NCBI GenBank assembly: GCA_951804985.1 | Contig: OX638133.1 | Location: 31,149,963-31,213,962, forward strand | Reading direction: 5' to 3' | DNA length: 64,000 nucleotides | Source of the DNA: Dryomyza anilis | Lineage: Eukaryota > Arthropoda > Insecta > Diptera > Dryomyzidae | In this document: one piece after another, positions 36,029 through 46,605 of the stretch | Layout of the letters: the number at the start of each line of letters is the position of its first letter | How positions within the stretch are numbered: position 1 is the stretch's first letter | Program-made: the position numbers and the translations under genes | The notes under the pieces: model-generated | Told to the model about the DNA's origin: nothing | Databases searched by the model: none | Seen by the model: the letters and a program-made list of their open reading frames with translations, nothing else

Positions 36029-36249
36029 ATATCGTCGTTGTAGAACGAAAAGTCACCAAATACATTTTCAAAATGCCAAATATTCATTTACAAAAATTCA
36101 CAAAAAAAAAAAGGAAATGTAATTCTATGAATACATATTTCAACATTAAAAATGCATCAATTACTTTTTATAATATTAATCAACAAACTCGAAATTTAAG
36201 TTTTTCATAAAAATGTATTTGGTGACTTTTCCTTCTACAACGACGATAT
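36029..36249 (+). mobile_element. ATATCGTCG TIR family, 221-bp copy
   Basis: The left end ATATCGTCGTTGTAGAACG, AAAAGTCACCAAATACATTT and right end AAATGTATTTGGTGACTTTT, CTACAACGACGATAT give about 40 bp of near-perfect inverted repeat. Interior GCATCAATTACTTTTTATAA matches 21,868-22,125 in reverse. This copy best defines the family. Confidence 0.85.
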
Positions 36250-36369
36250 ATTAAATATGTAATATTTCAAATACTTAAATATACAATAATAATAATTTAC
36301 AATAATAATAATAATATACAATAATAATATGCAATAATATATATGCTATATAATATAATAAATATATAA
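36250..36369. repeat. AATAAT simple-sequence tract
   Basis: Runs of AATAATAATAATATACAATA and ATATAAT. Confidence 0.7.
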
Positions 36370-37077
36370 AAACCAGTTGGGAAGGTTATAACACATGGGA
36401 AATTATAAAGGAGGGAAATTTTATAGTAGGTGTTATTATAATAGTTAGGATTATCAAAATTATAGTCGTTCTAAGCCAAGTATAAATACCCTACACCTAT
36501 GTGTGGTTACCATTCAAAGTTGTATATAGGTCACCAGGGTATACGAATCTTGAAAATAACTACAAACTTTCAATCACTGAAGAATTTCCATTCATTTGAT
36601 ACCCATATTTACAAATGGGTAGGTGCACCGAATTTCGATTTTTTTTTTTTTTTTGGGAACCAAAAGTCGTTTCCCGGGAGAACATTATTTTCATGTATTT
36701 GAGCATGAAGTCAATATATATTTTACCAAAAAAAATTTACCTGAACACGTATACAGTAAAATTCACCAGTAGATGTGTTTTATATGATAAATTTGAACAT
36801 AAGTGGTCGGTTCACAGGTCGTAATGATCATGACCATTTTCACTGACAGACAGCGTAAATAAATAAGTAATCTAAATTAGGAGTTTTATTTATTTAGCTC
36901 TTCTAGTTTTTCTGATATCGTGATTTCAACAGACAGACGGACATCGCTAATCGACTCAGGTGGTCATGCTGATCAAGAATGTATGTACTTTGCCATACCG
37001 GAGATGCTTCTTTCTGGGTGTTACAAACGGCGTACAAAAATGAATATACCCTTTCACACTTAGTGTAAGGTATAAAT
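36370..37077 (+). mobile_element. Dispersed 0.7-kb repeat F, copy 1
   Basis: Starts AACCAGTTGGGAAGGTTA and ends CTTAGTGTAAGGTATAAA. In order it holds TATAAATACCCTACAC, GTGGTTACCATTCAAAG, GATACCCATATTTACAAATG, GAACATAAGTGGTCGG, AACAGACAGACGGACATCG and TCTGGGTGTTACAAACGG. The same order recurs at 49,124-49,825 (reversed) and 50,795-51,516. No transposase or reverse-transcriptase frame and no inverted ends, so it is probably part of a larger retroelement or a non-autonomous unit. Confidence 0.75.
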
Positions 37078-37084
37078 ATAAAAA

Positions 37085-37340
37085 TAAGAGAGCCTGGGGT
37101 AAAGTGGGCACGTTCTGATTTACTCAATAAAGTACATTTAAATATATTTTTTTTATTCTTTTGAAGGGTCTATTCCATAGACTGGTTCATGATCTTACAA
37201 TCAATATTCACAGAATACCATTGATATGCATTTTAATTAATTTTTATGCAAATTTTCCAAACAGCTCCATTTCGGACTTGTTGAAAAATATTGTTTTAAC
37301 AAAAAAAAAAAAAAAAATTGACGAATTTTTCATGGTTTTT
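37085..37340. repeat. GGGGTAAAGTGGG-family repeat
   Basis: CCTGGGGTAAAGTGGGCACG followed by GGGTCTATTCCATAGACTGG and CATTTTAATTAATTTTTATGC parallels the segment at 44,455-44,935 (GGATCTATTACATAGAATG). A solitary GGGGTAAAGTGGG lies at about 22,664. Family of unknown class. Confidence 0.5.
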
Positions 37341-37771
37341 CACATCAAAGTCAAATATATTAAGGATAAAAAATATATAAAAATCCGAAATATATAATAT
37401 ATAAAAATCCGAAAAATCCGATTGTATTTCAAAAGAAATACAATATGCGATCATTTTAAACATACCGTCCTAATTAAAAACGATAAACAACACACGAGCA
37501 CTTACACAGCTCTCTGAAAACTAAAAAAAAAAAACATTTTTACTTTATTTTTTCTCGAAGTGCAATGAAGAGGTATTAATTTATAACCACGGATGCGAAA
37601 GTTGATGTCATATTAACCCGGGTATGTCTATTGGACCAATTCGGCCCAAATCGAACTTTGTTTGTATATATCTTCAAAATGATTAAAAGTATCGCTCTGA
37701 AAATTTTTGGCGGTAAATTATTTCAGTAAAGGGATATATATATTTTAAAAATATTAAGGCTAAAAATGATT
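37341..37771. other. AT-rich DNA, nothing recognised
   Basis: ATATATAAAAATCCGAAA is duplicated near 37,374 and 37,400. No gene. Confidence 0.35.
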
Positions 37772-38108
37772 TATTTAGAAAAAGTAACACATTGGACTGC
37801 GAGCCGAAAGGTCCCCGGTTCAAGCCTTGACTGGGGCTAACAACATCTTTTCATAGAAACATTTTACTATACCGCACTACCTCTCGGCAGTAAATGGAAA
37901 ACCTACGACAGTAAAACATTGGCTATGAAAAGCTCTCACCCGCCGTTCGGAGTCGGCAATAAAAAGGTCCCACCACTTTGAGCTGTGCGTGTTATATTTG
38001 TACTCGAAGTGGTGGGACCTTTTTATTGCCGACTCCGAACGGCGGGTGAGAGCTTTTCATAGGCAATGTTCTTATAGGACTGTAGTGCCAAACTATTATT
38101 ATTATTAA
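37772..38108 (+). mobile_element. tRNA-derived SINE, copy A (with internal inverted duplication)
   Basis: The head is TTGGACTGCGAGCCGAAAGG then a B box GGTTCAAGCC (37,817-37,826); the A-box part is eroded. It is followed by GGGGCTAACAACATCTTTTC, ACCTCTCGGCAGTAAATGG, AAAAGCTCTCACCCGCCG and TCCCACCACTTTGAG, and ends GGACTGTAGTGCCAAAC plus an (ATT)n tail. Relative to copy B, the middle has been duplicated in inverted orientation, giving a 68-bp-arm hairpin. A SINE has no protein of its own and relies on a LINE reverse transcriptase. Confidence 0.88.
37915..38070. other. Near-perfect 68-bp hairpin within SINE copy A
   Basis: Positions 37,915-37,982 pair with 38,003-38,070 with one mismatch and one G-T pair around a 20-nt loop. 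Arm core: CTCTCACCCGCCGTTCGG, GTCGGCAATAAAAAGG, TCCCACCACTT. The GC-rich arms make a very stable cruciform or RNA stem. Near identity of the arms implies a recent event. Confidence 0.95.
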
Positions 38109-38349
38109 CACATAAGTCAATGTGAACCAAAATGGTCGCTTATTATATTTGTGACTAAATTTATTCAAAAATCACAAACTAACTACATATTTACAATATT
38201 TTTAAGGACAGCCGATATAAGAAATTTCATTTCCTTGTGTATATTTATCCATCATATTGATTTTATTATGTTTTATCGATGTTTGATATACAAATTTCTT
38301 AGAAATCAAATAATCACTAACAAAAAAAATAATAAAATATTTAATAGAT
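38109..38349. other. AT-rich DNA between SINE A and a TIR element
   Basis: Nothing recognised. Confidence 0.4.
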
Positions 38350-38626
38350 ATATCGTCATTGTAGATGGTAAATTCACAAAATATTTTTTTTTCAAAATCT
38401 TGTTTTTTAAGTTAATTGATTTATATTATAAAATCTTGGTATTAAATTTAAAAGTAATAAATTTAAAAGTAATAAATTTTTAAAGTAGAACAAACCATTC
38501 GAAATATTAATATGATCTCCTTAATTTATGCCATCGGTCAGAAAACAACAAACATGATTTGCATAAATCAGTAATTTAAATCTTTAAAATGCAGCTGGTA
38601 CAGTTTACTTCTAGAAGGACGATGTA
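38350..38626. mobile_element. ATATCGTCG TIR family, diverged copy
   Basis: The left end ATATCGTCATTGTAGATGG, AATTCACAAAATATTTTT and the right end AGTTTACTTCTAGAAGGACG, ATGTATA are recognisable but decayed. SINE copy B is inserted at its right border. Confidence 0.55.
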
Positions 38627-38633
38627 TATAATA
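38624..38633. repeat. Target duplication of SINE copy B (tail side)
   Basis: GTATATAATA is repeated exactly at 38,944-38,953 on the other side of the SINE. Confidence 0.8.
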
Positions 38634-38943
38634 ATAAATATAATAATAGTTTAGCGCTACAGTCCTGTGTAGAACTTCGGCCGAGCTCTCTCACCATTTT
38701 GACCTGTGCGAGTTATATTTGTACTCAAAGTGGTGGGACCTACAGTTTATTGCCGAATCCGAACGGCGGGTGAGAGCTTTTTCATAGGCAATGGTTTTAC
38801 TCTCGTAGATTTGCCATTTACTGACGAGAGGTAGCGCGGTATAGAAAAATGTTTCTATGAAAAGATGTTGTTAGCCCCAGTCCAGGCTTGAACCGGGGAC
38901 CTTTCGGCTCGCAGTCCAACGCACTAACCACTGAGCTACCGCG
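38634..38943 (-). mobile_element. tRNA-derived SINE, copy B (best full-length copy, 310 bp)
   Basis: On the minus strand it begins CGCGGTAGCTCAGTGGTTAG (A-box region), continues GTTGGACTGCGAGCCGAAAG and has B box GGTTCAAGCC at 38,885-38,894. The body follows with CTAACAACATC, ACCGCGCTACCTCTCGTC, AAAAAGCTCTCACCCGCCG and TCCCACCACTTTGAG; it ends GGACTGTAGCGCTAAAC and an (ATT)n-like tail. A 10-bp target duplication, GTATATAATA, encloses it, proving insertion by target-primed reverse transcription. The anticodon loop reads CTGCGAG, hinting at a tRNA-Arg ancestor. Confidence 0.92.
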
Positions 38944-38953
38944 GTATATAATA
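38944..38953. repeat. Target duplication of SINE copy B (head side)
   Basis: Second copy of GTATATAATA. Confidence 0.8.
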
Positions 38954-39485
38954 CCCATTCCAAAATATATTTATGTACCGCCTTCAATTCAGAATTTAAA
39001 TACTCCAAAATATATATTTTTTCCTGAATTAAAGTCTCAATTGAATAAATTCAATAATTTGGAACTGAATCCAGTACTAATAAGTGATACCTAATTAGCA
39101 CATGAACCAGGCATGAATACCGGACAACATTGAAAAAGCCTGACTATTCAGGACAAAAAAGGAGGGTTTTAACCTAGTATACATTTGTCTCATTTTGGAT
39201 GCCATTTGTTTCAGTGTTGGTTACGAGATCAATGCGAGATGCTGGAGAATTCAAACATAATCACATAATCACTTTCATCAAATTGGAATTAAATGGTAGT
39301 GTTATATCTATGCGTTCTGTGGGAGTTTACTTGGTATGCTACATTTTACGATTAGACATCGAATAGAACATAACACTAATAAACAATATGAGAAAAAAAA
39401 TTGTTTCTATGACCATTTCTAAAGGCTATGCAATAGGAACAAAACTGAGTATGCCTTAAGAATAATCAGACTTTAAATAAGAAGA
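38954..39485. other. AT-rich DNA, nothing recognised
   Basis: No repeat or gene supported. Confidence 0.4.
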
Positions 39486-39488
39486 AGT

Positions 39489-39590
39489 AGAGAACAAATT
39501 TGTTTCCAGCAAACATAATATATTTGCAATCGTAAATTTTATGTTTTTAATTAGTTTTTACTTTTAATTACAATTTTTTTTAATTCTTTT
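39489..39590. repeat. Second copy of the GCAAACATAATATATTT repeat
   Basis: AATTTGTTTCCAGCAAACAT, TTGCAATCGTAAATTT and TTTTACTTTTAATTACAA match 19,157-19,262 in the same orientation. Confidence 0.6.
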
Positions 39591-39619
39591 TGATAATATA
39601 TTAATAAAATTAAACATAC

Positions 39620-39710
39620 CAAAGAGTACCAAGGGTCGGCTTATGACAAGGTAAAATGACTCTGATCAACCCAAGTACATGATCCTAGTACAATTTTTAC
39701 TACGGTAACC
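39620..39710. repeat. CCCTAGTAG-family fragment
   Basis: GGCTTATGACAAGGTAAAAT, GTACATGATCCTAGTAC and AATTTTTACTACGG are right-end family phrases. Confidence 0.4.
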
Positions 39711-40365
39711 GATATTCGATTAAAACAATTTTATAAAACAATTTTAAAACCGAGCGAAAGTTTTATACAAAAATCAGAAATATATTTACAATATACAAAA
39801 CTGTTAAAATTTTTAAAAAAGTAAGAATTTTTTATGTAATGTTTATTGTATATTCTTATTTGAATAAAATAAACATTTTTTTCTCAAAATATTAAAAATT
39901 TGAATAAAAACTAACTTTAATACAAAAATCGAAATTGAACCAAATTATTAACTTGGAACAAGAGCTCTCGATTTCATACGAGTATTTTCGAGTAGCCCTG
40001 GTCGAGAGCGCTGCTTGGAACCGAACATCAGAACCGTTTCGTAAAAAATGTAAAAACAAAACTATTATAAAAACATTTTTTTGTGTTTATTTTTTAATTT
40101 TTTTTTTTTTATTTTACACCTTTTTATAATATTTTTAAAATACAGAAAAACACTTACATTTAGTAGGGCTCAGGAAAATATATATTGCAAATTAAAAGTG
40201 AAATGTAGCCCTAAAGATAATTTTGAAGAGACTCTTATTTGAATAAAAATTATAGAAATTTTACCTAGTTCAGGTGTTTTTGATCTTTTCTATATTATTT
40301 CAAAATATTATTTTATATATAAAGAATATTTTTCCATGTACCCTGACCTATCGCCTCACACCAAA
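39711..40365. other. AT-rich DNA, nothing recognised
   Basis: No gene or repeat supported. Confidence 0.4.
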
Positions 40366-40369
40366 ATAC

Positions 40370-40760
40370 AACATGTTCGAGTTGCGCCGTTCTCTTTACC
40401 GTTTGTCATACTTAGGAAATAGTCTGTCATTGATGTAGCGCGCAGGTAATTGTGACGGTTTTTTATGAGACATTTAAGAAAGAAAAAAAAATAGGCACTT
40501 TGACGGAAGCCGATATCCACAAGAGACTCACACAAAGCCACAAAAAACGAGGCAAGAAATTTAATTTTTTAAAATATATGAAATATGAAATGTTTATGAC
40601 ATGTCGAAGGCACTGTGAGTGCTGGGTGCTTTCTTCTAAATGCTTCAATTGCTGTGGTTGTTGTTGTTGTATTTAGGGTTGTCACCACTTAAAGGGAACC
40701 TAAACAATGTCAAGACGTGGTGGCACTTGAGGGCGCATTAGCTACGCAAACCGAATGAGT
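40370..40760. other. Mixed-composition unique block
   Basis: Less AT-rich, with GTTGTTGTTGTTG near 40,655. Open frames of about 61-74 codons occur on both strands, so none is credible as a gene. Confidence 0.25.
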
Positions 40761-41339
40761 TTTGAAAGGATGTAAAATTGAACAACAACAAAAAAAAAAT
40801 TCAAAATAAAAAAATAAAAACACACTTCAAAAATAATTCCACAACGCGGTGGGGCGTTTCTTTCGAAAAACAAAAAAGCAATTGACAAATTTTTAACAAA
40901 ACCAATAGCATTCATCATTTGCGTTTTATGAAATATGATCTGACAAAATATTGCGAGTGAACGAATTCGATATGCTTCACAGTTAAAAGTGAATTTCATG
41001 CATTTTAAACAAAAAAAAAAAAAATATTAAAAGTGAAAATTTGTAATTGGAAATATTTAAAAATTAAACATTTAGTGCAGAAAAAACAAAAGACTTAAGG
41101 CATAAACTTGACATCGCGAAATGCATTTTTGTGTCTTTGAAGTCTGGAGTGAGCCACAAACTGGTGAAAATATTTAGCATAATGTGTTGCGGTCTAAAGA
41201 AATAATTAAATAATTATTTATTGTTTGTCTGTTTTAACTGCTAATTAGTGGCATCTTTTGCTTGCGTACTGCTACCAATTTTGGCAACTTGCTGCTGTTA
41301 TTGATTGTTTTGTTAACAGGTTGCAGCAAAAATGGCTTG

Positions 41340-41687
41340 AATGTCAAAACACCTACACCTTCTATTGAAAAATAATAATTTTTTATTTGAATTAAAGATT
41401 TATTTTTTAATTCAAAAATATAAAAAAATCAAGAATATTAAAAATATCAAATTATATAAACAAAAATATCATTACTAAAATATAATAATTTATTTTTTGA
41501 AAAAAAATATATTTTTTATATGTAGAAATGGATTGAAGTTTTAATACTATAATTTAAGAATGAATTTATAGCAAAAGGGTTAATATGCTTTTAGAAATGT
41601 TAAAAGTAATTTTTAAAATTTAAAGTAGTACAATTAAAATTAATTTTTACTTTATCCATATTAAAAATATTTAATACTTTAGTTTGT
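41340..41687. other. AT-rich DNA, nothing recognised
   Basis: Poly-A/T runs only. Confidence 0.4.
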
Positions 41688-41725
41688 TTATATATTTATT
41701 TATTTATATATTTATGTATTTATTT

Positions 41726-41774
<49 letters not shown>

Positions 41775-41776
41775 TC
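41688..41776. repeat. (TTTA)n microsatellite
   Basis: About 20 units of TTTA, imperfect at the left and pure from about 41,730 on, directly beside the palindromic element that starts at 41,793. Confidence 0.93.
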
Positions 41777-41792
41777 TAGTTATCAGGTTTAT

Positions 41793-43870
41793 CCCTAGTA
41801 GAAATTGTGCAAGGGCTATGATCGTAAAATGATTACACTAGAGAACGAATTGAGCCATATTTTTATTTAATTATCCACGATCTTAGTATGATTTTCCGAT
41901 GAACTTCAAGATTCTTATCACGATCTCATACTCAGTTTTCTCAGATTGCCTCAAGTTGTTAAGTTATTACGTAATACAAATATATCAAAATTTTCCTGTT
42001 TTCTTACATATTTTGGTCTATAACATTTTACAGATTTGAGTTATCGATTCAATTTCTTTTATACTCCTCTGAAAATACATTAGGTAATATTTTTAAATAA
42101 ACTCTATGAAATTCGGTTTAATCTGAACGAAGTTATGACCAGACAAACACAAAAAATATTGTTTTTAAGATGTACCTATTATTTATTGCATAACATATTA
42201 AGTTTTCATAATTCAATAAAATTATATATTATCTGTGAAACTAGATCCATAATTCTATGATGCCTCTTACTTTGTTTTTGTAAATCACTCATTAAGTCTT
42301 CAGATTAAATACAAATTCACGCTTACGATTTTCGATTTGAATTTTCTTTTGTGGTGCTCTTTTAAAGCAATATAATTTTTTTGTCCATCAATTATTCATA
42401 GAAATATCAACAACACTTACTAAATGTTTATCCTTTACAATAAAATGAAATATTTTTCTGCTTATGTTCATTATCATACCCTAGTAGAAATTTGCCCGAT
42501 GCGCCATCGGGAAATGATCGGGTTTTCGTTGGGAAAGTCCTATTAGAGAAAATATGATCATTGCCTTTGCATGCTCTTATCATGCTTACCATACCAGGGT
42601 TTGCATTATCTAAATAGTCAATGTTCCTGATCATAGCTACATTATTTGTTCCTCATTACGAAATGACATCAGACAATGATCGAGATTTAATGAGAGAAAC
42701 CCTATTATGCTCGGGCTCTGACAAGGCAATTGTCGGGTAAATAATAAAATGGGGAATTGCCCGATCAGTACATGATCATGGCCTGAGGTCAGTACATGAT
42801 CAGGACACTGCGTTACAAGGACATTATGGGCCACGTCATATCCCGATCATCTCAAATAATGACATGATCACTTCATGACCATGGCCCTACCAAAATTTCT
42901 ACTAGGGATAGCGGATCGAAATTTTTTCCCAAAGTTGTAATAGAACTTAAAAGTTACATTGTGGTGCTAGAGTTTACCACATAAATATGATTCGAATAAA
43001 ATAATTTCCTGTGATCGTGTATTGCAGATGAAGTTAAAAAGCACTTTAAACACATATTTTGATTTTTTTTACCATCTACATAAAGTTTTTTTTAGGATCG
43101 TAATAGACCCCAAAAATTAGATATTGTATATAGTAATTTCTTCCTAAAATTTCATGCTCGCGCATCGTCCTTGAAGTTCAAAAAGTACAAAAAATCGACA
43201 TTTTTTTTATATACTCTTAGGTGTGTTGAATCCAAATTTGTTAACGGTCAATTTGTATCATTTAAAGTTTTTGAAAAAAATACTAAAGTCTGGTGCTTTG
43301 CCAATTATACGAACAAAAAAGGTACATTTTTCAATCGAATTTGTGAATTTGACTTTAAGCTGAGGAATGATTTGCAAAAACAAAGTAAGAGGAAGTATAG
43401 AATAAATGATCAAGTCTGATATAAGATATGTACTTTTATTTAATTGTGAAATCCATAGATGTTATGCAACAAATAATAGGTACACCTTAAAATTCATATT
43501 TTTTACGTTTGACTGGTCATAACTTTGGTCAGATCAATCCAAATTACATGTGATTTATTTCAAAATATTAGCTGAAATATTCTGAATGGAATGCAAGAGA
43601 AATTTGATTGAAAACTCAAGTCTATAAAAATTTATAGACCAAAAGATGTAGAAAAACACGAGAATTGTCATATATTTGTTTTGCGTAGTAACTCAAATAC
43701 TTAAGGCAATCTGAAAAAACTGTGTATGAGGTAGTGATTAGAATCTTGACGTCCAACGGAAAATCATACTTAGTTCAAGGATAACTTTTGTGTGTTAATC
43801 CAACCGTTTATATAAAAACATAATCTGACGATGATCATGTTTAGCCCAATAGGAAATATTTCTTCTAGTG
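41793..43870. mobile_element. 2-kb palindromic composite of the CCCTAGTAG family
   Basis: It begins CCCTAGTAGAAATTG and ends TTTCTTCTAGTG. The left arm (about 41,870-42,400) and right arm (about 43,270-43,790) are reverse complements with scattered changes. For example, GATTGCCTCAAGTTG and AGTATGATTTTCCGATG on the left face GGCAATCTGAAAAAACTG and CGGAAAATCATAC on the right; TGATTTACAAAAACAAAGTA (left, complement) faces TGATTTGCAAAAACAAAGTA. A complete CCCTAGTAG element sits in the centre. A third copy of part of the arm is at 60,476-60,730. No recognisable protein. Confidence 0.65.
42479..42907 (-). mobile_element. CCCTAGTAG family, full-length 429-bp copy
   Basis: The ends are CCCTAGTAGAAATTT and the exact complement AAATTTCTACTAGGG, a 15-bp perfect TIR. 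The interior is rich in ATGATC palindromes and matches 55,454-55,882 in opposite orientation along its whole length (CATCGGGAAATGATCGGGTT, CATTGCCTTTGCATGC, CGGGCTCTGACAAGGCAATT). ATA precedes and follows the element, a possible 3-bp duplication, but other copies do not confirm it. Frames conserved between copies are short; I do not call them genes. Confidence 0.85.
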
Positions 43871-44454
43871 ACGTCATTTCTACATCAACTCAGAGTTCAC
43901 TTATGATGTCAGATTTTTTTTTATATAAATTGCAAAATTTTTGTAGTATTTTGCAATATATCATACAAAGCGGGCGGTTTTAGAAAACAACTGACTATTT
44001 TAAAAATACTTTTATACTCTGTATCTGAAACTATTCGATTCAAATATTTTTTTTAAATATACTTATGTATATTATATTTTTAAAGTTTATCTATTTAAAA
44101 AAAAGATTAATTTGGATGTACTACTTTTTTCAATCATATAAACTGCTATAGTTTCTTAAATTATATGTCCAATATTGACGGAATTAGTCTCATGTAAAGG
44201 ATAATGAGGAATAATTTACAAATACTATTAGATAACGCAATTCATTATCTTTCAAATGAGATTTTATCAGTATAGAACATATGGTTCAGAAGCTATGGCT
44301 GTTTATATGATTGCAAAATGTAGTATTTCTACATATTTTACATTTTTAAAGATATTTTTAAATAAAAGTGTTAAATATATGTATGCACAGAACTTGACTG
44401 CTAAGTATTAATGGAATCAATAATGATAAATATCAAAATCACCTCGTTTGACGT

Positions 44455-44935
44455 GGAATGTACCAATTAGGGAAAACTGGGGTACATTGAAAAATGTTCT
44501 GATATGCCTTAAAAAAATACATTCAAAAATTTTTTTTAAAATCCTTTTTAAGGATCTATTACATAGAATGAATCGTCATCTAACTTATACAATTCACATA
44601 ACTTTTAATTGCTCTTTGGGCATTTTTTCAAAACAGCTCAAAATTTACCTCTTCAAAAATCCAGGGGTAAAGTGGGAAATGTTAAAAAATTTTATTATTT
44701 CTCTATTTCTCATTACAATACAAACTATTTAAATACGTTCAGAATATATAATAAATATTAATTTAAAGAAAAAAATCCAGGGATAAAGTGGGAAATGTTA
44801 AAAATTTTACAAACAGCTAAATAATTTATTATTTCTCTATTTTTCATTACAATACAAACTATTTAAATACGTTCAGTATATATAATAAATATTAATTTAA
44901 AGAAAAAAATAATTTTAATTTTACTATTTTATGGA
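44455..44935. repeat. GGGGTAAAGTGGG repeat with 116-bp tandem duplication
   Basis: AATCCAGGGGTAAAGTGGG at about 44,659 recurs as AATCCAGGGATAAAGTGGG at about 44,775. Both are followed by TTATTATTTCTCTATTT and AAACTATTTAAATACGTTCA. The upstream part parallels 37,085-37,340. Confidence 0.75.
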
Positions 44936-45061
44936 AAAAAAAAAATCTAAAGGAAAAAAGGTCAATATTCATGAATATCTACCAGAAATAATATATTAAA
45001 ATTAAAAAATTGTGCAATTACTTGTCCTCCGTTAGAATTGCTTAAATTACATTGCGCATTT

Positions 45062-45111
45062 CCCTAATAAGAAACCAATCTCAATTTCTACTAGGCTTAT
45101 TTCTACTTGGC
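45062..45111. repeat. CCCTAGTAG-family end fragment
   Basis: TCAATTTCTACTAGGC followed by TTATTTCTACTTGGC: two decayed right ends side by side, immediately before SINE copy C. Confidence 0.4.
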
Positions 45112-45115
45112 TAAC

Positions 45116-45255
45116 GTCGGTTGCTCGTCTGGTTAGTGCGTTCGACTACGAGCCGAAAGGTCCGCGGTTCGATCCCCAGCGACTGCCACCACCTTTTTCA
45201 TAGAAAACATTTTTCTATGAGACGCTACCTCTTAAGCGCCAAACTATTATTATTA
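45116..45255 (+). mobile_element. tRNA-derived SINE, copy C (short, well-preserved head)
   Basis: The head is nearly a full tRNA: GTCGGTTGCTCGTCTGGTTA, an anticodon arm TTCGA-CTACGAG-CCGAA (anticodon ACG, arginine), B box GGTTCGATCC (45,166-45,175), and CAGCGAC pairing with much of the 5' GTCGGTT. Most of the body is missing: CATAGAAAACATTTTTCTATG, then CGCTACCTCTTAAGCGCCA and (ATT)n. It is the best evidence that the family descends from tRNA-Arg. Target duplication not found. Confidence 0.85.
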
Positions 45256-45374
45256 CACTACACACAACAAAATGAAAAAGCATGAGCAGTAAATTCCATT
45301 ATTTTTGTATTACTGGAAATGACTCGCAGAATTTGAATATAAGAATTAAAAAATTTTCTACAGATAAGTTTACG

Positions 45375-46605
45375 AGATTTCGGGCAATAACTGTTGTACT
45401 GAGCTTTCAAAAAGGTGGTCACATATATTTGTAAATATCTCGCGTTTAATAAAACCCATTTTTATATCGAATGAAAGATAATTACATATTCAATAAACAT
45501 TTTTTACAATAGTTTGGAATGGGTTTACTGTTTTAAGAAAACTCTATAGAAGAACTCGAAAAATGTAAATTTTGTCGACCAAAATTTTATTAAAAAATGC
45601 ATTTAAAAAACGGCGAAAAATTGAAAACGCAAGATGATGCACAGTTTGTAATATTGCAAAATTAGCCTGTACATTTTTAAAGAAAATGATGTAAAAAGAA
45701 AAGAAATCTATGAATACGTTTTGAGAACAGAAAAAATCATGTGAAAGCATTACAATTGGGTATTAACTAAAAAAAATCGCATAATATATCCATGGGTTAC
45801 AAGTTATGAAATATATGTGAGGATATTTTAGCGCGCCTCTTAGTAGGCGTGACTGGTATGAAAAGTATATATTTTCTTGGTCAACATCACTTTCCGAGTC
45901 GATTTAGATATGAGCGTCTGTCTGTCCGCCTATACACGATAACTTTAAAACTGCTATTCCGAATAATGTGAAATTTATTTTCAATATATTTTAGTCGAAT
46001 AGTAATTCAAAGTTCGAAAATTAGTCGATTTAGTCAACGTAATCTACTACATCCACTACGAAATATGGGTTTACTTTTTAGGATCACATATCTCGTTAAG
46101 TATTAAAGGTAAAGTTATAAAATTTAACATTAATTACAAGCAATCATCTATCAATAGGTGCTCAAAAATTAATCGTGATCCGCTCACATTTTTTATTTTT
46201 CTGCCTATTTGTATAGCACTCAATTATATTGCTTTCACATAACTTTTTTTATCCACGTATGTTACCCATATATTTTTGTCATTTATAGCTCAATTTCTTC
46301 GAAAGAGTGTGAACTAATTTTGAAAAATTAAAATTTGTGTATCTTACTTTCTCGATTTTTTTCCATTTTTTTAAATGAATTTTTTCTTAAATTTTTGTTG
46401 AAGACAAATATTTTTTCAAGTTCTCCTTTCGAGTTCTCTTAAACTAATGAACCAATTTAAAAATGTTCTAAGAAATGTTTATTCAATTTACAATTACCTT
46501 TCATTCGATATAACATTTGATCATATGTGTTATTTAAAACGCGAGATATTTGCAAATATATGTGACCACCTTTATGAAAGCTCGGTGCAAAAGTTATTGG
46601 CCCAT
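45375..46605. repeat. Foldback structure with about 190-bp arms
   Basis: The left arm (45,375-45,560) contains GGGCAATAACTGTTG, AAAGGTGGTCACATATATTT, AAATATCTCGCG and ATATCGAATGAAAG. The right arm (46,425-46,610) carries the complements CGCGAGATATTTGC, AAATATATGTGACCACCTTT, CTTTCATTCGATATAAC and TTATTGGCCC. About 860 bp of unrelated AT-rich DNA, including a fragment of repeat F, forms the loop. Confidence 0.8.
45834..45935 (-). repeat. Fragment of repeat F
   Basis: AAAAGTATATATTTTCTTGG, CCGAGTCGATTTAGATATG and GCGTCTGTCTGTCCGCC resemble the end of repeat F as seen reversed at 49,210-49,280. Confidence 0.5.

Noticed and set aside
43171..43419. 82-codon frame with mixed composition in the right arm of the 2-kb palindrome
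   Set aside because: The inverted left arm and the related segment at 60.5 kb do not keep the frame open, so selection for protein is unlikely.
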